Assembly: GCA_946611595.1 (NCBI GenBank)
Contig: CAMODY010000024.1
Coordinates: 1 to 15,746, forward strand
Direction: 5' to 3'
From: an uncultured Clostridia bacterium
GTDB taxonomy: Bacteria; Bacillota; Clostridia; Lachnospirales; Lachnospiraceae
DNA: 15,746 nt
The notes beneath the pieces are model-generated. The model worked only from the letters and a program-made list of their open reading frames with translations, was not told the origin of the DNA and searched no databases. The translations under genes were made by a program, and so were the position numbers. Every line of letters starts with the position of its first letter. The first letter of the stretch is position 1. This document shows positions 7,450 to 14,960 of the stretch, in pieces.

Positions 7450-8140
7450 ACTGAAAGAACTGAATGAAAAGAATAGTTTTCAGATCCACAGCGTGGAAGA
7501 TGAGCGCTTTCAAAAATATGGGCGTCTCCTTCCGGTCTTCCCTGCAGAAGATCTGATGCGCAGAGCAGAGGAGCATACGGAAATTCCGGAAGAGGGAAAT
7601 ACCTATGTTGCATCTGTGCCGGAACTTGAAGCTGCGGAGGGCGTATCGAGAATACGTGACGTGATCTATGGAGGATTTCCGATCCAGGTCGGTTATTGTA
7701 ACGGAAAGAATTCCACAATCAACGGATTTGAATACCACAAGGCCAGCGAGATCAACCTTGCACTTACCGATTACTGCTTAGCACTTGGCCATCGCTCGGA
7801 TATTTCAAAAGATCTGACCTATCCTTCGGAAAAGGCGGAGTTCTTCTATGTTCCGGAAGGAACGGTTTTTGAAATGTATGGAACGACCCTGCATTTATCA
7901 CCGCTTAAGACCAGGGATGAAGGATTTAAAAATATTGTGATCCTGCCGAAGGGGACCAATACTCCGCTTTCAGAGCAGGAAAAAGAAGAAGCGAAAAATG
8001 CGCATGCGAAAGGACATTTAGAGTCCCGCCTGCTGCTTCAGAAAAGCAAATGGGTCATCGCACATCCGGAAAGAGAACCATTGATCAGTCAGGGCGCACA
8101 TCCCGGAGTCACCGGAAATAATATTGAGCTGAAGTATTGA
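7442..8140 (+). CDS. DUF4867-like protein, function unknown, sulfoquinovose cluster
   Basis: A 232-residue soluble protein with no signal peptide or membrane segment. From memory it resembles the DUF4867 family, with characteristic stretches FEYHKASEINLALTDYCLALG and FFYVPEGTVFEMYGTTLHLSP. The second looks like cupin-type beta strands with a possible metal or sugar site. I chose the GTG at 7442 because AAGGTGG (7429-7435) lies 6 nt upstream and the N terminus then starts SKLKELN. It overlaps the reductase by 8 nt, so translational coupling is likely. A conserved place inside a catabolic operon suggests a sugar-handling role such as an anomer or isomer conversion. No YihR-type aldose-1-epimerase is seen here, so a mutarotase-like job is a guess. 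The biochemical function is not known to me. Confidence 0.72.
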   Translation: MSKLKELNEKNSFQIHSVEDERFQKYGRLLPVFPAEDLMRRAEEHTEIPEEGNTYVASVPELEAAEGVSRIRDVIYGGFPIQVGYCNGKNSTINGFEYHKASEINLALTDYCLALGHRSDISKDLTYPSEKAEFFYVPEGTVFEMYGTTLHLSPLKTRDEGFKNIVILPKGTNTPLSEQEKEEAKNAHAKGHLESRLLLQKSKWVIAHPEREPLISQGAHPGVTGNNIELKY

Positions 8141-8142
8141 TC

Positions 8143-8871
8143 ATGGAATATGTGCTGTTTTATCTGACAATTTTGCTTACCCACATCATACAGGGGATCA
8201 CAGGCTTTGCCGGCACTTTGCTTGCAATGCCATTCTCACTTCGCTTAGTTGGTGTGGATGTTGCGGTTCCGGTCTTAAACGGACTTGGGATCGCAAGCGG
8301 CTTATATATCTTTCTCGGTAACCGGAAACACGTCGTATGGAAAGAGGTCTTAAGAGTCCTTGCGGTTATGATCCCTTTCATGCTGGGCGGAGTTTTTCTC
8401 AGGAAGCTGCTGGAGGGACAGTCAAGAGTTCTCTTTTTGATCTTGGGTATCATCGTTCTCGTTCTGGCGCTGAAAGGTATTTATGATCTCTTCTTTGCCA
8501 AAGAGGAAAGGTCTTTGCCGACAGCCGTCCGCTATGGCGCGCTTGTTTTGGCAGGTGTTGTTCACGGCATGTTTGTCTGCGGCGGTCCGCTTTTGATCAT
8601 CTATATTGCAGACCGACTTCCGAAAAAAGAGAACTTCCGCGCAACACTTTCTACGATCTGGATGGTGTTAGACGGAATCCTTCTGGTCACCCAGCTTATC
8701 GCCGGCGACTGGAGCCTTCCGCTCTTAAAGACTCAGCTGATCGCGCTTCCGGTTCTGGTTGCGGCCATGATTATCGGCAGCATATTATATAAGAAGATGA
8801 GTCAGCGGCTCTTTATGATCATTACGTATATTCTGCTCTTGATCTCCGGAGTTTCGTTATTCTTTAAATAA
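8143..8871 (+). CDS. TauE/SafE family exporter, probable sulfonate (DHPS) export
   Basis: Membrane protein of 242 residues with about eight hydrophobic segments in two similar halves, as in the TauE/SafE (sulfite exporter TauE) family. The segments HIIQGITGFAGTLLAMP and VHGMFVCGGPLLIIY are the typical paired family motifs. TauE-type proteins are linked to export of organosulfonates or sulfite. In a sulfoglycolysis cluster the expected cargo is the end product, DHPS. The start is taken as the ATG at 8143, 2 nt after the previous stop; a TTG at 8137 overlapping that stop is the alternative and adds two residues. The ribosome site is poor, so expression probably depends on translational coupling. 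Family is firm; cargo is inferred. Confidence 0.85.
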   Translation: MEYVLFYLTILLTHIIQGITGFAGTLLAMPFSLRLVGVDVAVPVLNGLGIASGLYIFLGNRKHVVWKEVLRVLAVMIPFMLGGVFLRKLLEGQSRVLFLILGIIVLVLALKGIYDLFFAKEERSLPTAVRYGALVLAGVVHGMFVCGGPLLIIYIADRLPKKENFRATLSTIWMVLDGILLVTQLIAGDWSLPLLKTQLIALPVLVAAMIIGSILYKKMSQRLFMIITYILLLISGVSLFFK

Positions 8872-8915
8872 ATAGGAAAAGACTAATAATATTAAGATAA
8901 AAGAGGTTTTAGTTT

Positions 8916-10259
8916 ATGAAACAGTTTCAAATCGCATATGTACCGATCGGAGTTCCGACCTTTCATTTAGAAAGTGCACAAAAAGAATTTGAAAAATCTA
9001 TTGACCTTTTAAAGGGACTTTGTGATAATACGCAAAACCCGAAAGAAATGCTTCTTTCAATCGATAAACTGAACGAGTACTTGGACACAGTCGATCCTGA
9101 CCTGATCATTCTGCAGAATATCACCTTTGCCAATGCGGCATACAGTCAGGAAGTGCTGCATCGTTTTCCAAATGTCCCGATCCTTTTATGGGCACTTCGG
9201 GAGCCGGTGATCGATGGCGGAAGACTGCGTCTGAATTCTCTGACCGGAGCATACTCTGCAGGAAATACGATCCGGCAGTTCCGCAAAGAGCCGTTAGAGT
9301 TTGTCTTTGGCGCTCCGGAAGAAGAAGGCGTTCAAGAGAAAATATCTGCAGTGATCAAAGCAGCAAAGCTGAAACTTTCGCTTTCGTCATTGAAACTGGC
9401 TGCGATCGGACATACACCGCAGGGATTTGGATTCGGACGTGCGCTTGATGCAGAAATGCTGAATACCTTTGGCGTTCGTTTAGAATCCATCGAGGCAAGA
9501 GAGCTGATCGATAAGGCAAAGGCCTTCACGGACGAAGAGTGCGAAGCGTTCTTAAAGGATGCATCTGAGAGAACCGTTGGACTTTCCGAGACTCCGAAAA
9601 AGAACCGCAAGGATTTTGCAAGGCTTTATAAAGCTTATGCAGATTATGTAAAGGAAAACGGAATCGGAGCGGTTGCTTCCCGCTGCTGGCCGGATTTCTT
9701 CACTTCTTTTGGAACACCGGTCTGCACAGTGCTTGGAATCTTAAATGATCTGGGCGTTGCCGCAAGCTGTGAAGCAGATACCTACGGCGCACTTTCCATG
9801 TACATGGGAATGCAGCTGACAGGCCTTCCGGCATTCTTCGGAGACCCGGTCTCCTTAGATGAAACAGAAAATACGATCACCTTCTGGCACTGCGGAATGG
9901 CCGCATGCTCACTCGCAAGAGAGGATACGGGAGCTGTGATCGGGGAACACTGCAACCGCCACATCGGACCAACTCTGGAATTTGGCTGCAGAAAAGCACC
10001 AGATGTTACGATCTTCCGGGTAGGAAAAGCGCCGGATGGAACATTCCGTTTCTTTATCGCAACAGGTGAAGCATTAGATAAGGAAAAACAATTTTTCGGC
10101 ACATCAATGTCTGTAAAAACAGACGCGGATGCGAAAACAATCGTACAGAAAACAGTAGAGGCCGGATGGGAGCCGCACTTTGCAGTCATCTACGGAGACG
10201 CTGCAGATGCTCTCGAATACCTCGGCCATATGCTGAATATAGAAGTATATAGGTTTTAA
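8916..10259 (+). CDS. sftI: Fucose/arabinose isomerase family, probable SQ isomerase (SftI)
   Basis: Ketol-isomerase of the L-fucose/L-arabinose isomerase superfamily, 447 residues. In sulfo-TAL clusters a member of this family converts SQ to 6-deoxy-6-sulfofructose, replacing the unrelated YihS of enteric bacteria. Family features are a long N-terminal Rossmann-like region, ASCEADTYGAL (Glu286, a likely metal ligand), SRCWPDFF and GEHCNRHIGPTLEFG (candidate metal or substrate histidines). A divalent metal, probably Mn2+, is expected from the family. AAAAGAGG lies about 8 nt before the ATG. The 44-nt gap from the exporter gene is the largest inside the cluster and AT-rich, so an internal promoter cannot be excluded, though no good -35/-10 pair stands out. 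Substrate assignment depends on context. Confidence 0.83.
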   Translation: MKQFQIAYVPIGVPTFHLESAQKEFEKSIDLLKGLCDNTQNPKEMLLSIDKLNEYLDTVDPDLIILQNITFANAAYSQEVLHRFPNVPILLWALREPVIDGGRLRLNSLTGAYSAGNTIRQFRKEPLEFVFGAPEEEGVQEKISAVIKAAKLKLSLSSLKLAAIGHTPQGFGFGRALDAEMLNTFGVRLESIEARELIDKAKAFTDEECEAFLKDASERTVGLSETPKKNRKDFARLYKAYADYVKENGIGAVASRCWPDFFTSFGTPVCTVLGILNDLGVAASCEADTYGALSMYMGMQLTGLPAFFGDPVSLDETENTITFWHCGMAACSLAREDTGAVIGEHCNRHIGPTLEFGCRKAPDVTIFRVGKAPDGTFRFFIATGEALDKEKQFFGTSMSVKTDADAKTIVQKTVEAGWEPHFAVIYGDAADALEYLGHMLNIEVYRF

Positions 10260-10280
10260 CAATAAACAAGGGGGTTCATC

Positions 10281-11396
10281 TTGCAGAAGACCGGAATGAA
10301 TATGGAGCGTGTTCGTCAGCAGAACCGTGCTCTGATTTTGAATTACATTAATGATCATGGCCCTTCTTCAAGAAAAGACATCGCTTATGCAACAGGCCTG
10401 ACACAGGCGAGTGTTACCCAGATTACGACAGCGCTGATCTTAGAAGGAATTTTAAGAGAAGGCGAGGTTGTAAAAGAAAGCGACAGAGCCGTCGGAAGAC
10501 GAAAGGTGCTGCTTCATATCGATGAGGAAGCCTTCCTTGTACTTGCAGTCAATGCAGAACCGGATTTTACGACCGTTGCGGTCTGCGATCTGATGGGTTC
10601 TGTCATCAATGGTGAAGACGGCAACCCTCTTCTGCATCAGTTCATGACACAGAAGGATCTTCCGCCAAAAGAGTTCTTAGCTCATATCGCGGATATCTGC
10701 AGAGAACTGGAAGAGCAGATTCCAGAAACGGTCAAGGGAAAAGTAGAGAGTATTTCTTATGCGACGACCGGTATCGTAGACAGGGAAAACGGGATTTCGA
10801 AACAGGCCTACGGTATCTGGACAGACCCGGTTCCGGTCAGAGAGATCTTAGAAGCAGAGCTGAACCTGCCGGTAATCCTTGAAAATAATGTTGATGCACT
10901 GGCGATCGCAGAGCTTTATTTCGGAACGGGCAGGATCCACCATGACCTACTTGTGATCAAGTGGGGTCCCGGTGTCGGAAGTTCTGTGATCATCGAAGGC
11001 CAGGTCTATCATGGAAGACATGGAAAAACCGCAGAGATGGGACATATTATAGTAGAACCTAAGGGCAAACTCTGTGTCTGCGGAAGAAGAGGCTGCCTGG
11101 AAACGCTGGTTTCTGAAAAAGAACTAAAGAAACTGGAAACGACGAGTGATCAGCTTGCTGCGATCGAGCAGTTTTCAAGAAGTATTGTCAATTCTGCAAC
11201 GATTTTAGCTCCGGGAAGCATCGTTCTTTTCGGACGATTGGCACAGGAAGAGCGTCTTCGAAGTGCACTCGTCCGCGGATGCATGATCTATGATCAAGCG
11301 TATGATGAAAATCGCATTGTTCATACCAGCCTTTATGAAAAAGAGCATTATATCGGACCGGCTGCAGTTTATACACAACATAAATTTTTAGGATAA
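10281..11396 (+). CDS. ROK family transcriptional regulator, probable cluster repressor
   Basis: NagC/XylR-type ROK protein of 371 residues. An N-terminal winged helix-turn-helix spans about residues 17-50 (RKDIAYATGLTQASVTQI), and the C-terminal actin-like sugar-binding domain follows. Visible are the ENNVDALAIAE motif, AEMGHI (His255) and the zinc motif CVCGRRGC (Cys265, Cys267, Cys272). The TTG at 10281 is used as start because GGGGG lies 6 nt upstream; ATGs at 10296 and 10302 are alternatives that leave the HTH intact. It follows the isomerase by 21 nt and is likely cotranscribed, giving autoregulation. The ligand could be SQ, SF or a downstream intermediate; none can be chosen from sequence. 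The inverted repeat at 2340-2362 is its most likely operator. Confidence 0.9.
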   Translation: MQKTGMNMERVRQQNRALILNYINDHGPSSRKDIAYATGLTQASVTQITTALILEGILREGEVVKESDRAVGRRKVLLHIDEEAFLVLAVNAEPDFTTVAVCDLMGSVINGEDGNPLLHQFMTQKDLPPKEFLAHIADICRELEEQIPETVKGKVESISYATTGIVDRENGISKQAYGIWTDPVPVREILEAELNLPVILENNVDALAIAELYFGTGRIHHDLLVIKWGPGVGSSVIIEGQVYHGRHGKTAEMGHIIVEPKGKLCVCGRRGCLETLVSEKELKKLETTSDQLAAIEQFSRSIVNSATILAPGSIVLFGRLAQEERLRSALVRGCMIYDQAYDENRIVHTSLYEKEHYIGPAAVYTQHKFLG

Positions 11397-11404
11397 AAAC
11401 ATTC

Positions 11405-11433
11405 TTGACAGGAAGTGTTACGTATGCGATAGT
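11405..11433 (+). promoter_or_regulatory. Strong sigma-A-type promoter of the riboswitch-nptA-pepT unit
   Basis: A perfect -35 TTGACA (11405-11410), a 17-nt spacer and GATAGT (11428-11433) preceded by TGC, an extended -10. It starts 8 nt after the ROK stop codon. The predicted start (about 11438-11441) falls at or inside the 5' strand of the riboswitch P1 helix, so the exact transcript end is uncertain. Confidence 0.75.
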
Positions 11434-11557
11434 TTAAAAGGTTATGAGGGAGTAACTTACGCAAAAAGCGTGACATATTTCGTCAGTACGGGCAGGGCCC
11501 CGGAGTATGTTTAAAAAGTGAGACTTTTACCGTTTTTTGCGGTGAAAGTCTTTTTTT
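11434..11557 (+). ncRNA. yybP-ykoY-type manganese riboswitch
   Basis: The leader follows the yybP-ykoY plan. P1 is TAAAAG (11435-11440) with CTTTTA (11524-11529). The conserved first loop reads GAGGGAGTAAC (11446-11456). A TTACGC/GCGTGA hairpin is at 11457-11473. ACATA (11474-11478) pairs with TATGT (11506-11510) around the second conserved loop CGTCAGTACGGG and its partner CCCGG. The 3' end GTGAGACTTTTACC matches the family's GCGAGACCTTTACC-like end. Members sense Mn2+ through the two docked loops. The P1 3' strand is also the 5' arm of the terminator, so Mn2+ binding should favour read-through (an ON switch). The gene downstream encodes an Na+/phosphate cotransporter-like protein rather than the usual Mn exporters. 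The class call is from pattern memory, not a covariance search. Confidence 0.82.
11521..11557 (+). terminator. Riboswitch expression-platform terminator
   Basis: AGACTTTTACCG (11521-11532) pairs with CGGTGAAAGTCT (11540-11551) as a 12-bp stem with one G-U pair, a 7-nt loop and a run of seven T. It shares bases 11524-11529 with riboswitch P1, so the two structures exclude each other. It is also the first clear terminator after the ROK gene and so may end read-through from the sulfoquinovose cluster. Confidence 0.88.
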
Positions 11558-11613
11558 GCGAGATAAGCGAAATAATCCACAGCGTATACTGGTGAGGGAC
11601 AGGAGAACACATT

Positions 11614-13446
11614 ATGGATTTCAGTAACATTATTTCCCTATTAGGAGGCGTCGCGCTCTTCCTTTTCGGAATGTCGTTGATGGGAGATTCCCTGAAAAAA
11701 GTTGCCGGCAGTAAAATGGAGATGGTCCTTTATAAACTGTCTGGAAACACCTTGAAGGGCGTGCTTCTCGGGACCGGTGTAACGGCAGTGATACAGTCGT
11801 CATCGGCTACTTCGGTTATGGTTGTTGGTTTTGTTAACTCCGGCATGATGAAAGTTAAGCAGGGTATCGGCATCGTCCTTGGTGCAATCTTAGGTACCAG
11901 TGTTACCGGCTGGATCCTCTGTCTGAACAGCATCGGAGGAAGCGGGGCCAGCGTTGCATCTTATTTCAGCACGGAGATCTTGACGGGAGTTGTTGCCCTT
12001 ATCGGTATCATCCTCTGGATGTTTGCAAAGAAAAACACTTTAAAAAATGTCGGCGGAATCATGCTCGGTTTTGCTGTTTTGATGTTCGGAATGAGTACCA
12101 TGTCCGGTGCGATCGCACCGCTTAGGGAAGATCCGAACTTTATTAATTTTCTGACCAGTTTTACGAACCCGGTATTAGGTGTTCTGATCGGTCTCGTTGT
12201 TACGGCAGTCATTCAGAGCGCAAGTGCTTCCGTCGGTATCTTACAGGCTTTGGCAGTAACAGGGGCGCTCCAGTTTGATATGGCCTTTCCGATCCTTCTT
12301 GGAATCGGTATCGGTGCTTCCGTTCCGGTCGTGCTCAGTGCACTTGGCGCGAGTACCAATGGTAAACGAACGGCCTTTGTTTATCTGATCATTGATATCT
12401 TAGGAGCGATCATCTGCGGCGGGCTCTTCTATGGGCTCAATGCCATCTTCCATTTCAGTTTTATCAATATGACTATGACCATGGTCCTGATCGCGCTGAC
12501 CAACTCACTTTATCGTCTGGTCACGGTCCTTGTCCTGTCGCCCGCCGTGGGTCTTCTGGAAAAACTGGTCTGCAAAATGTTTCCGGATAAAAAAGAAGAG
12601 GCAGAAGAACGTGCGGATATGGACCGCATGGAGCCAAGACTTTTAGACCACCCGGCAATGGCACTGAACCAGACCCGTATGGTGATCAATAACATGGCCG
12701 GCAAAGCCATGGTGAGTGTAACGAGTGCGATCGATGCGCGAAGAGAATACAGTAAAGCAAGTGTAAAAACAGTCAACGAAATCGAGGATGTTTTAGACCG
12801 CTACGAGGATAAGCTTGGCGCATATCTTGCAAAGATCACACAGCGTTCTTTGACGGCGAAGCAGTCTGAGGAAGCGGGGGAATATCTTCGTGTACTTTCT
12901 GACTTTGAACGAATTTCCGATCACGCCAAAAATATCGGAGAAGCAGTGGACGAGATCAATGAAAAGAAACTGCATTTTTCTGCAGCAGCAGAAAAAGAAC
13001 TTAAAGTTTTGGAAGATGCCGTCAGTGAGATTTCAGATCTTGCGACCAATGCCTTTGTCTATCACGATGTGCAGAGAGCGCTGATGGTAGAGCCGCTGGA
13101 AGAAGTCATCGATGATCTTTGCGATGAACTGAAGTCCAATCATATCGACCGTGTCAGCCGTCAGGAATGTACATTGGAAAACGGATTCGTGTTCAATGAC
13201 CTGATCGTAGATTACGAAAGGATTGCAGACCATTGCAGCAATGTCGCACTGGATGTTTTGGAAACAGAGGAAGATACACTTCATGCACATGAATTCCATA
13301 AGACCTTAGAATACAGACAGGATGAAAGGTACAGGAATTTATTCAAGGAATATAAAGAGAAGTACGCGATTGAAGCGAGAAGCGATGTATCAGGTCAGTT
13401 GAACTGGCAGGATATTCAGAAGGACAGCACAGGAGAGACAGTATGA
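11614..13446 (+). CDS. Na+/phosphate cotransporter family protein (NptA/YjbB type) with PhoU-like tail
   Basis: Membrane protein of 610 residues. The N-terminal ~320 residues hold two inverted-topology repeats with the SLC34-type signatures TAVIQSSSATS (Gln61) and TAVIQSASASV (Gln201). The C-terminal part, about residues 340-550, is helical and resembles PhoU domains, with repeated E/D-rich metal-type segments such as DFERISDHAKNIGE and DYERIADHCSNVAL. Family members move phosphate with Na+; bacterial YjbB is reported to export phosphate. AGGAG lies 8 nt before the ATG. It follows the manganese riboswitch and overlaps pepT by 4 nt. Manganese control suggests it handles Mn2+ stress directly or through phosphate, but the transported ion cannot be decided from sequence. 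Confidence 0.9.
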   Translation: MDFSNIISLLGGVALFLFGMSLMGDSLKKVAGSKMEMVLYKLSGNTLKGVLLGTGVTAVIQSSSATSVMVVGFVNSGMMKVKQGIGIVLGAILGTSVTGWILCLNSIGGSGASVASYFSTEILTGVVALIGIILWMFAKKNTLKNVGGIMLGFAVLMFGMSTMSGAIAPLREDPNFINFLTSFTNPVLGVLIGLVVTAVIQSASASVGILQALAVTGALQFDMAFPILLGIGIGASVPVVLSALGASTNGKRTAFVYLIIDILGAIICGGLFYGLNAIFHFSFINMTMTMVLIALTNSLYRLVTVLVLSPAVGLLEKLVCKMFPDKKEEAEERADMDRMEPRLLDHPAMALNQTRMVINNMAGKAMVSVTSAIDARREYSKASVKTVNEIEDVLDRYEDKLGAYLAKITQRSLTAKQSEEAGEYLRVLSDFERISDHAKNIGEAVDEINEKKLHFSAAAEKELKVLEDAVSEISDLATNAFVYHDVQRALMVEPLEEVIDDLCDELKSNHIDRVSRQECTLENGFVFNDLIVDYERIADHCSNVALDVLETEEDTLHAHEFHKTLEYRQDERYRNLFKEYKEKYAIEARSDVSGQLNWQDIQKDSTGETV

Positions 13447-14669
13447 AAGAGAAAATGTTAGAACGGTTTTTAAGATATGTTAAGGTGTATACACCGAGCA
13501 ATGAGGAGAGCGCAGAAACGCCCTCCTCAAAATTTGAGTTTGATCTGGCGCATCTGCTGGAAAACGAAATGAAGGAACTTGGAATTTCCGATGCCCATGT
13601 AGACGAACACTGCTATGTTTATGGACATATTCCGGCAACCGCCGGCTATGAAAATGTTCCAAAGCTCGGCTTCCTTGCCCATATGGATACGGTTTCCGAT
13701 TTTTGTGAGAAGCCGGTAAATCCGCTCGTACATGAAAACTATGACGGCAAAGATATTTATCTTGAGGCGGGAGCGCGCACGATTTCCGTGAAGGACTATC
13801 CGCATCTTGCTAAGATGGCGGGACGGACGATCATCACTTCTGACGGAACTACCATTCTTGGAGCAGACGATAAAGCAGGCGTCGCCGAGATCATGACACT
13901 GGCAGCAGAACTGATCCAAAAAGAAATTCCGCATGGAAAGATCTGCATTGCCTTTACGCCGGATGAAGAGATCGGATCCGGTGCGGAGCTTTTAGACCTT
14001 GAAGACTTTGGCGCGGACTTTGCCTATACCGCAGATGGCGATCTTGAAGGCGGCATCGAATATGAGACTTTTAATGCAGCGTCTGCGAAAGTTGTAGTTA
14101 AGGGCGTGAATGTCCATCCGGGAAGCGCAAAGGATATCATGGTAAATGCCGCTGTCGTTGGAAGCGAATTTAACAGCGCTCTGCCGGAGAGCGAACAGCC
14201 GAGAACGACTTCCGGATATGAAGGCTTTTACCATCTGGTAAGTTTCCAGGGCATCGTGGAAAAGGCAGAGTTAAAGTACATTATCCGTGACCACGACAAA
14301 GAAAAATTTGAAAGCCGTAAGCAGCGCTTTTTAGAGATTGCAGAGGAACTGAACGCAAAATATGGCGCGGATACTGTTTCGGTTGAGATCGAGGACAGCT
14401 ATTACAATATGGCGGAGATCTTAAAAGATCATATGCATCTGGTTGAGACGGCGAAGAAGGCAGCAGAAGAATGCGGCATCGAGCCGCGCATCTCTCCGGT
14501 GCGAGGAGGAACGGACGGAGCCCGCTTAAGCTTCAGAGGTCTTCCGTGCCCAAACCTCGGAACAGGCGGCGCCGCTTTCCACGGACCATACGAGCACATT
14601 TCTTTGGAAGGTATGGAGAAAGCGGTTCAGATGCTGATTAAAATTGTGGAGCTCTACACAAAAAGGTAA
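13443..14669 (+). CDS. pepT: Peptidase T (tripeptide aminopeptidase, M20)
   Basis: Cytosolic M20-family metallopeptidase that removes the N-terminal residue of tripeptides, 408 residues, the standard PepT length. Metal-site motifs are in order: HMD (His80, Asp82), GADDKAG (Asp142, bridging), DEEIGSG (Glu175 catalytic base, Glu176 ligand), the TADGD segment, and a final His in AAFHGPYEH. Lid-domain features VHPGSAKDIMVNA and the RGGTDGARLSFRGLPCPNLGTGG stretch are PepT-like. The ATG overlaps the preceding stop as ATGA (13443-13446), so translation is coupled and the gene falls under the same manganese-responsive leader, unusual for a peptidase. GGAGAG lies about 6 nt upstream. It is followed by the repeat element, not by a simple terminator. 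Confidence 0.94.
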   Translation: MKEKMLERFLRYVKVYTPSNEESAETPSSKFEFDLAHLLENEMKELGISDAHVDEHCYVYGHIPATAGYENVPKLGFLAHMDTVSDFCEKPVNPLVHENYDGKDIYLEAGARTISVKDYPHLAKMAGRTIITSDGTTILGADDKAGVAEIMTLAAELIQKEIPHGKICIAFTPDEEIGSGAELLDLEDFGADFAYTADGDLEGGIEYETFNAASAKVVVKGVNVHPGSAKDIMVNAAVVGSEFNSALPESEQPRTTSGYEGFYHLVSFQGIVEKAELKYIIRDHDKEKFESRKQRFLEIAEELNAKYGADTVSVEIEDSYYNMAEILKDHMHLVETAKKAAEECGIEPRISPVRGGTDGARLSFRGLPCPNLGTGGAAFHGPYEHISLEGMEKAVQMLIKIVELYTKR

Positions 14670-14724
14670 ATAAAAGGATCCGGGAAGTCGAAAACTCTTC
14701 GGCCGCCTATCTTTGAAGGCTTTG

Positions 14725-14960
14725 TTTGGGCCTATAGAGGGTTTCAGCAAAAAAAGTACCCAAAATATTGCACGTAAACAGGCAAAAAAGAGGCCTTTTG
14801 GGCCTATAGAGCATTTTATAAAATTTTTACCCATGATTTTCAATGAAAACCATGGGTAATTTTTTCATGAAATCAGCTATAGGCCCAAACTGTCTGTAAA
14901 CTGGTCCAAATGAGACCATTTTTTGGGTACAAAATTTCGCGAATGCCGCTATAGGCCCAA
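14725..14960. repeat. 236-bp nested inverted-repeat element with four GGGCCTATAG units
   Basis: Four related units of 37-38 bp, each starting TT(T)GGGCCTATAG and ending TACCCA, occupy this gap: 14725-14762 and 14797-14833 in plus orientation, 14853-14889 and 14924-14960 in minus orientation. Unit spacing is mirror-symmetric (72 nt on the left, 71 on the right) about a centre near 14843, so inner and outer pairs both form inverted repeats. The last base touches the stop codon of the convergent permease gene. No open reading frame of its own and no clear target-site duplication were seen. It could be a REP/BIME-like or MITE-like element, or a bidirectional terminator-like structure between convergent genes. 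I do not recognise the family. Confidence 0.8.
14797..14889. repeat. Central long hairpin of the repeat element
   Basis: Two 39-nt arms (14797-14835 and 14851-14889) match at 31 positions as an inverted repeat, with perfect 13-bp outer ends (TTTGGGCCTATAG) and perfect 8-bp inner ends (TACCCATG). The 15-nt centre contains a further TTTTC-AAT-GAAAA stem, so almost the whole 93 nt can fold as one rod on either strand. The middle of each arm is AT-rich and the least conserved part. Confidence 0.8.

Noticed and set aside
14677..14703. Possible terminator hairpin just after pepT (CCGG...CTTCGG)
   Set aside because: The stem is only about 4-6 bp with a bulge and has no T tract, so it cannot be supported as a terminator.
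14526..14843. 105-codon minus-strand frame across the pepT end and the repeat
   Set aside because: It covers the antisense of pepT and the repeat element and shows no coding features.
14725..14960. CRISPR-like array
   Set aside because: Only four units, in two orientations and with mirror symmetry; CRISPR repeats are direct and evenly spaced, and no cas genes are present.
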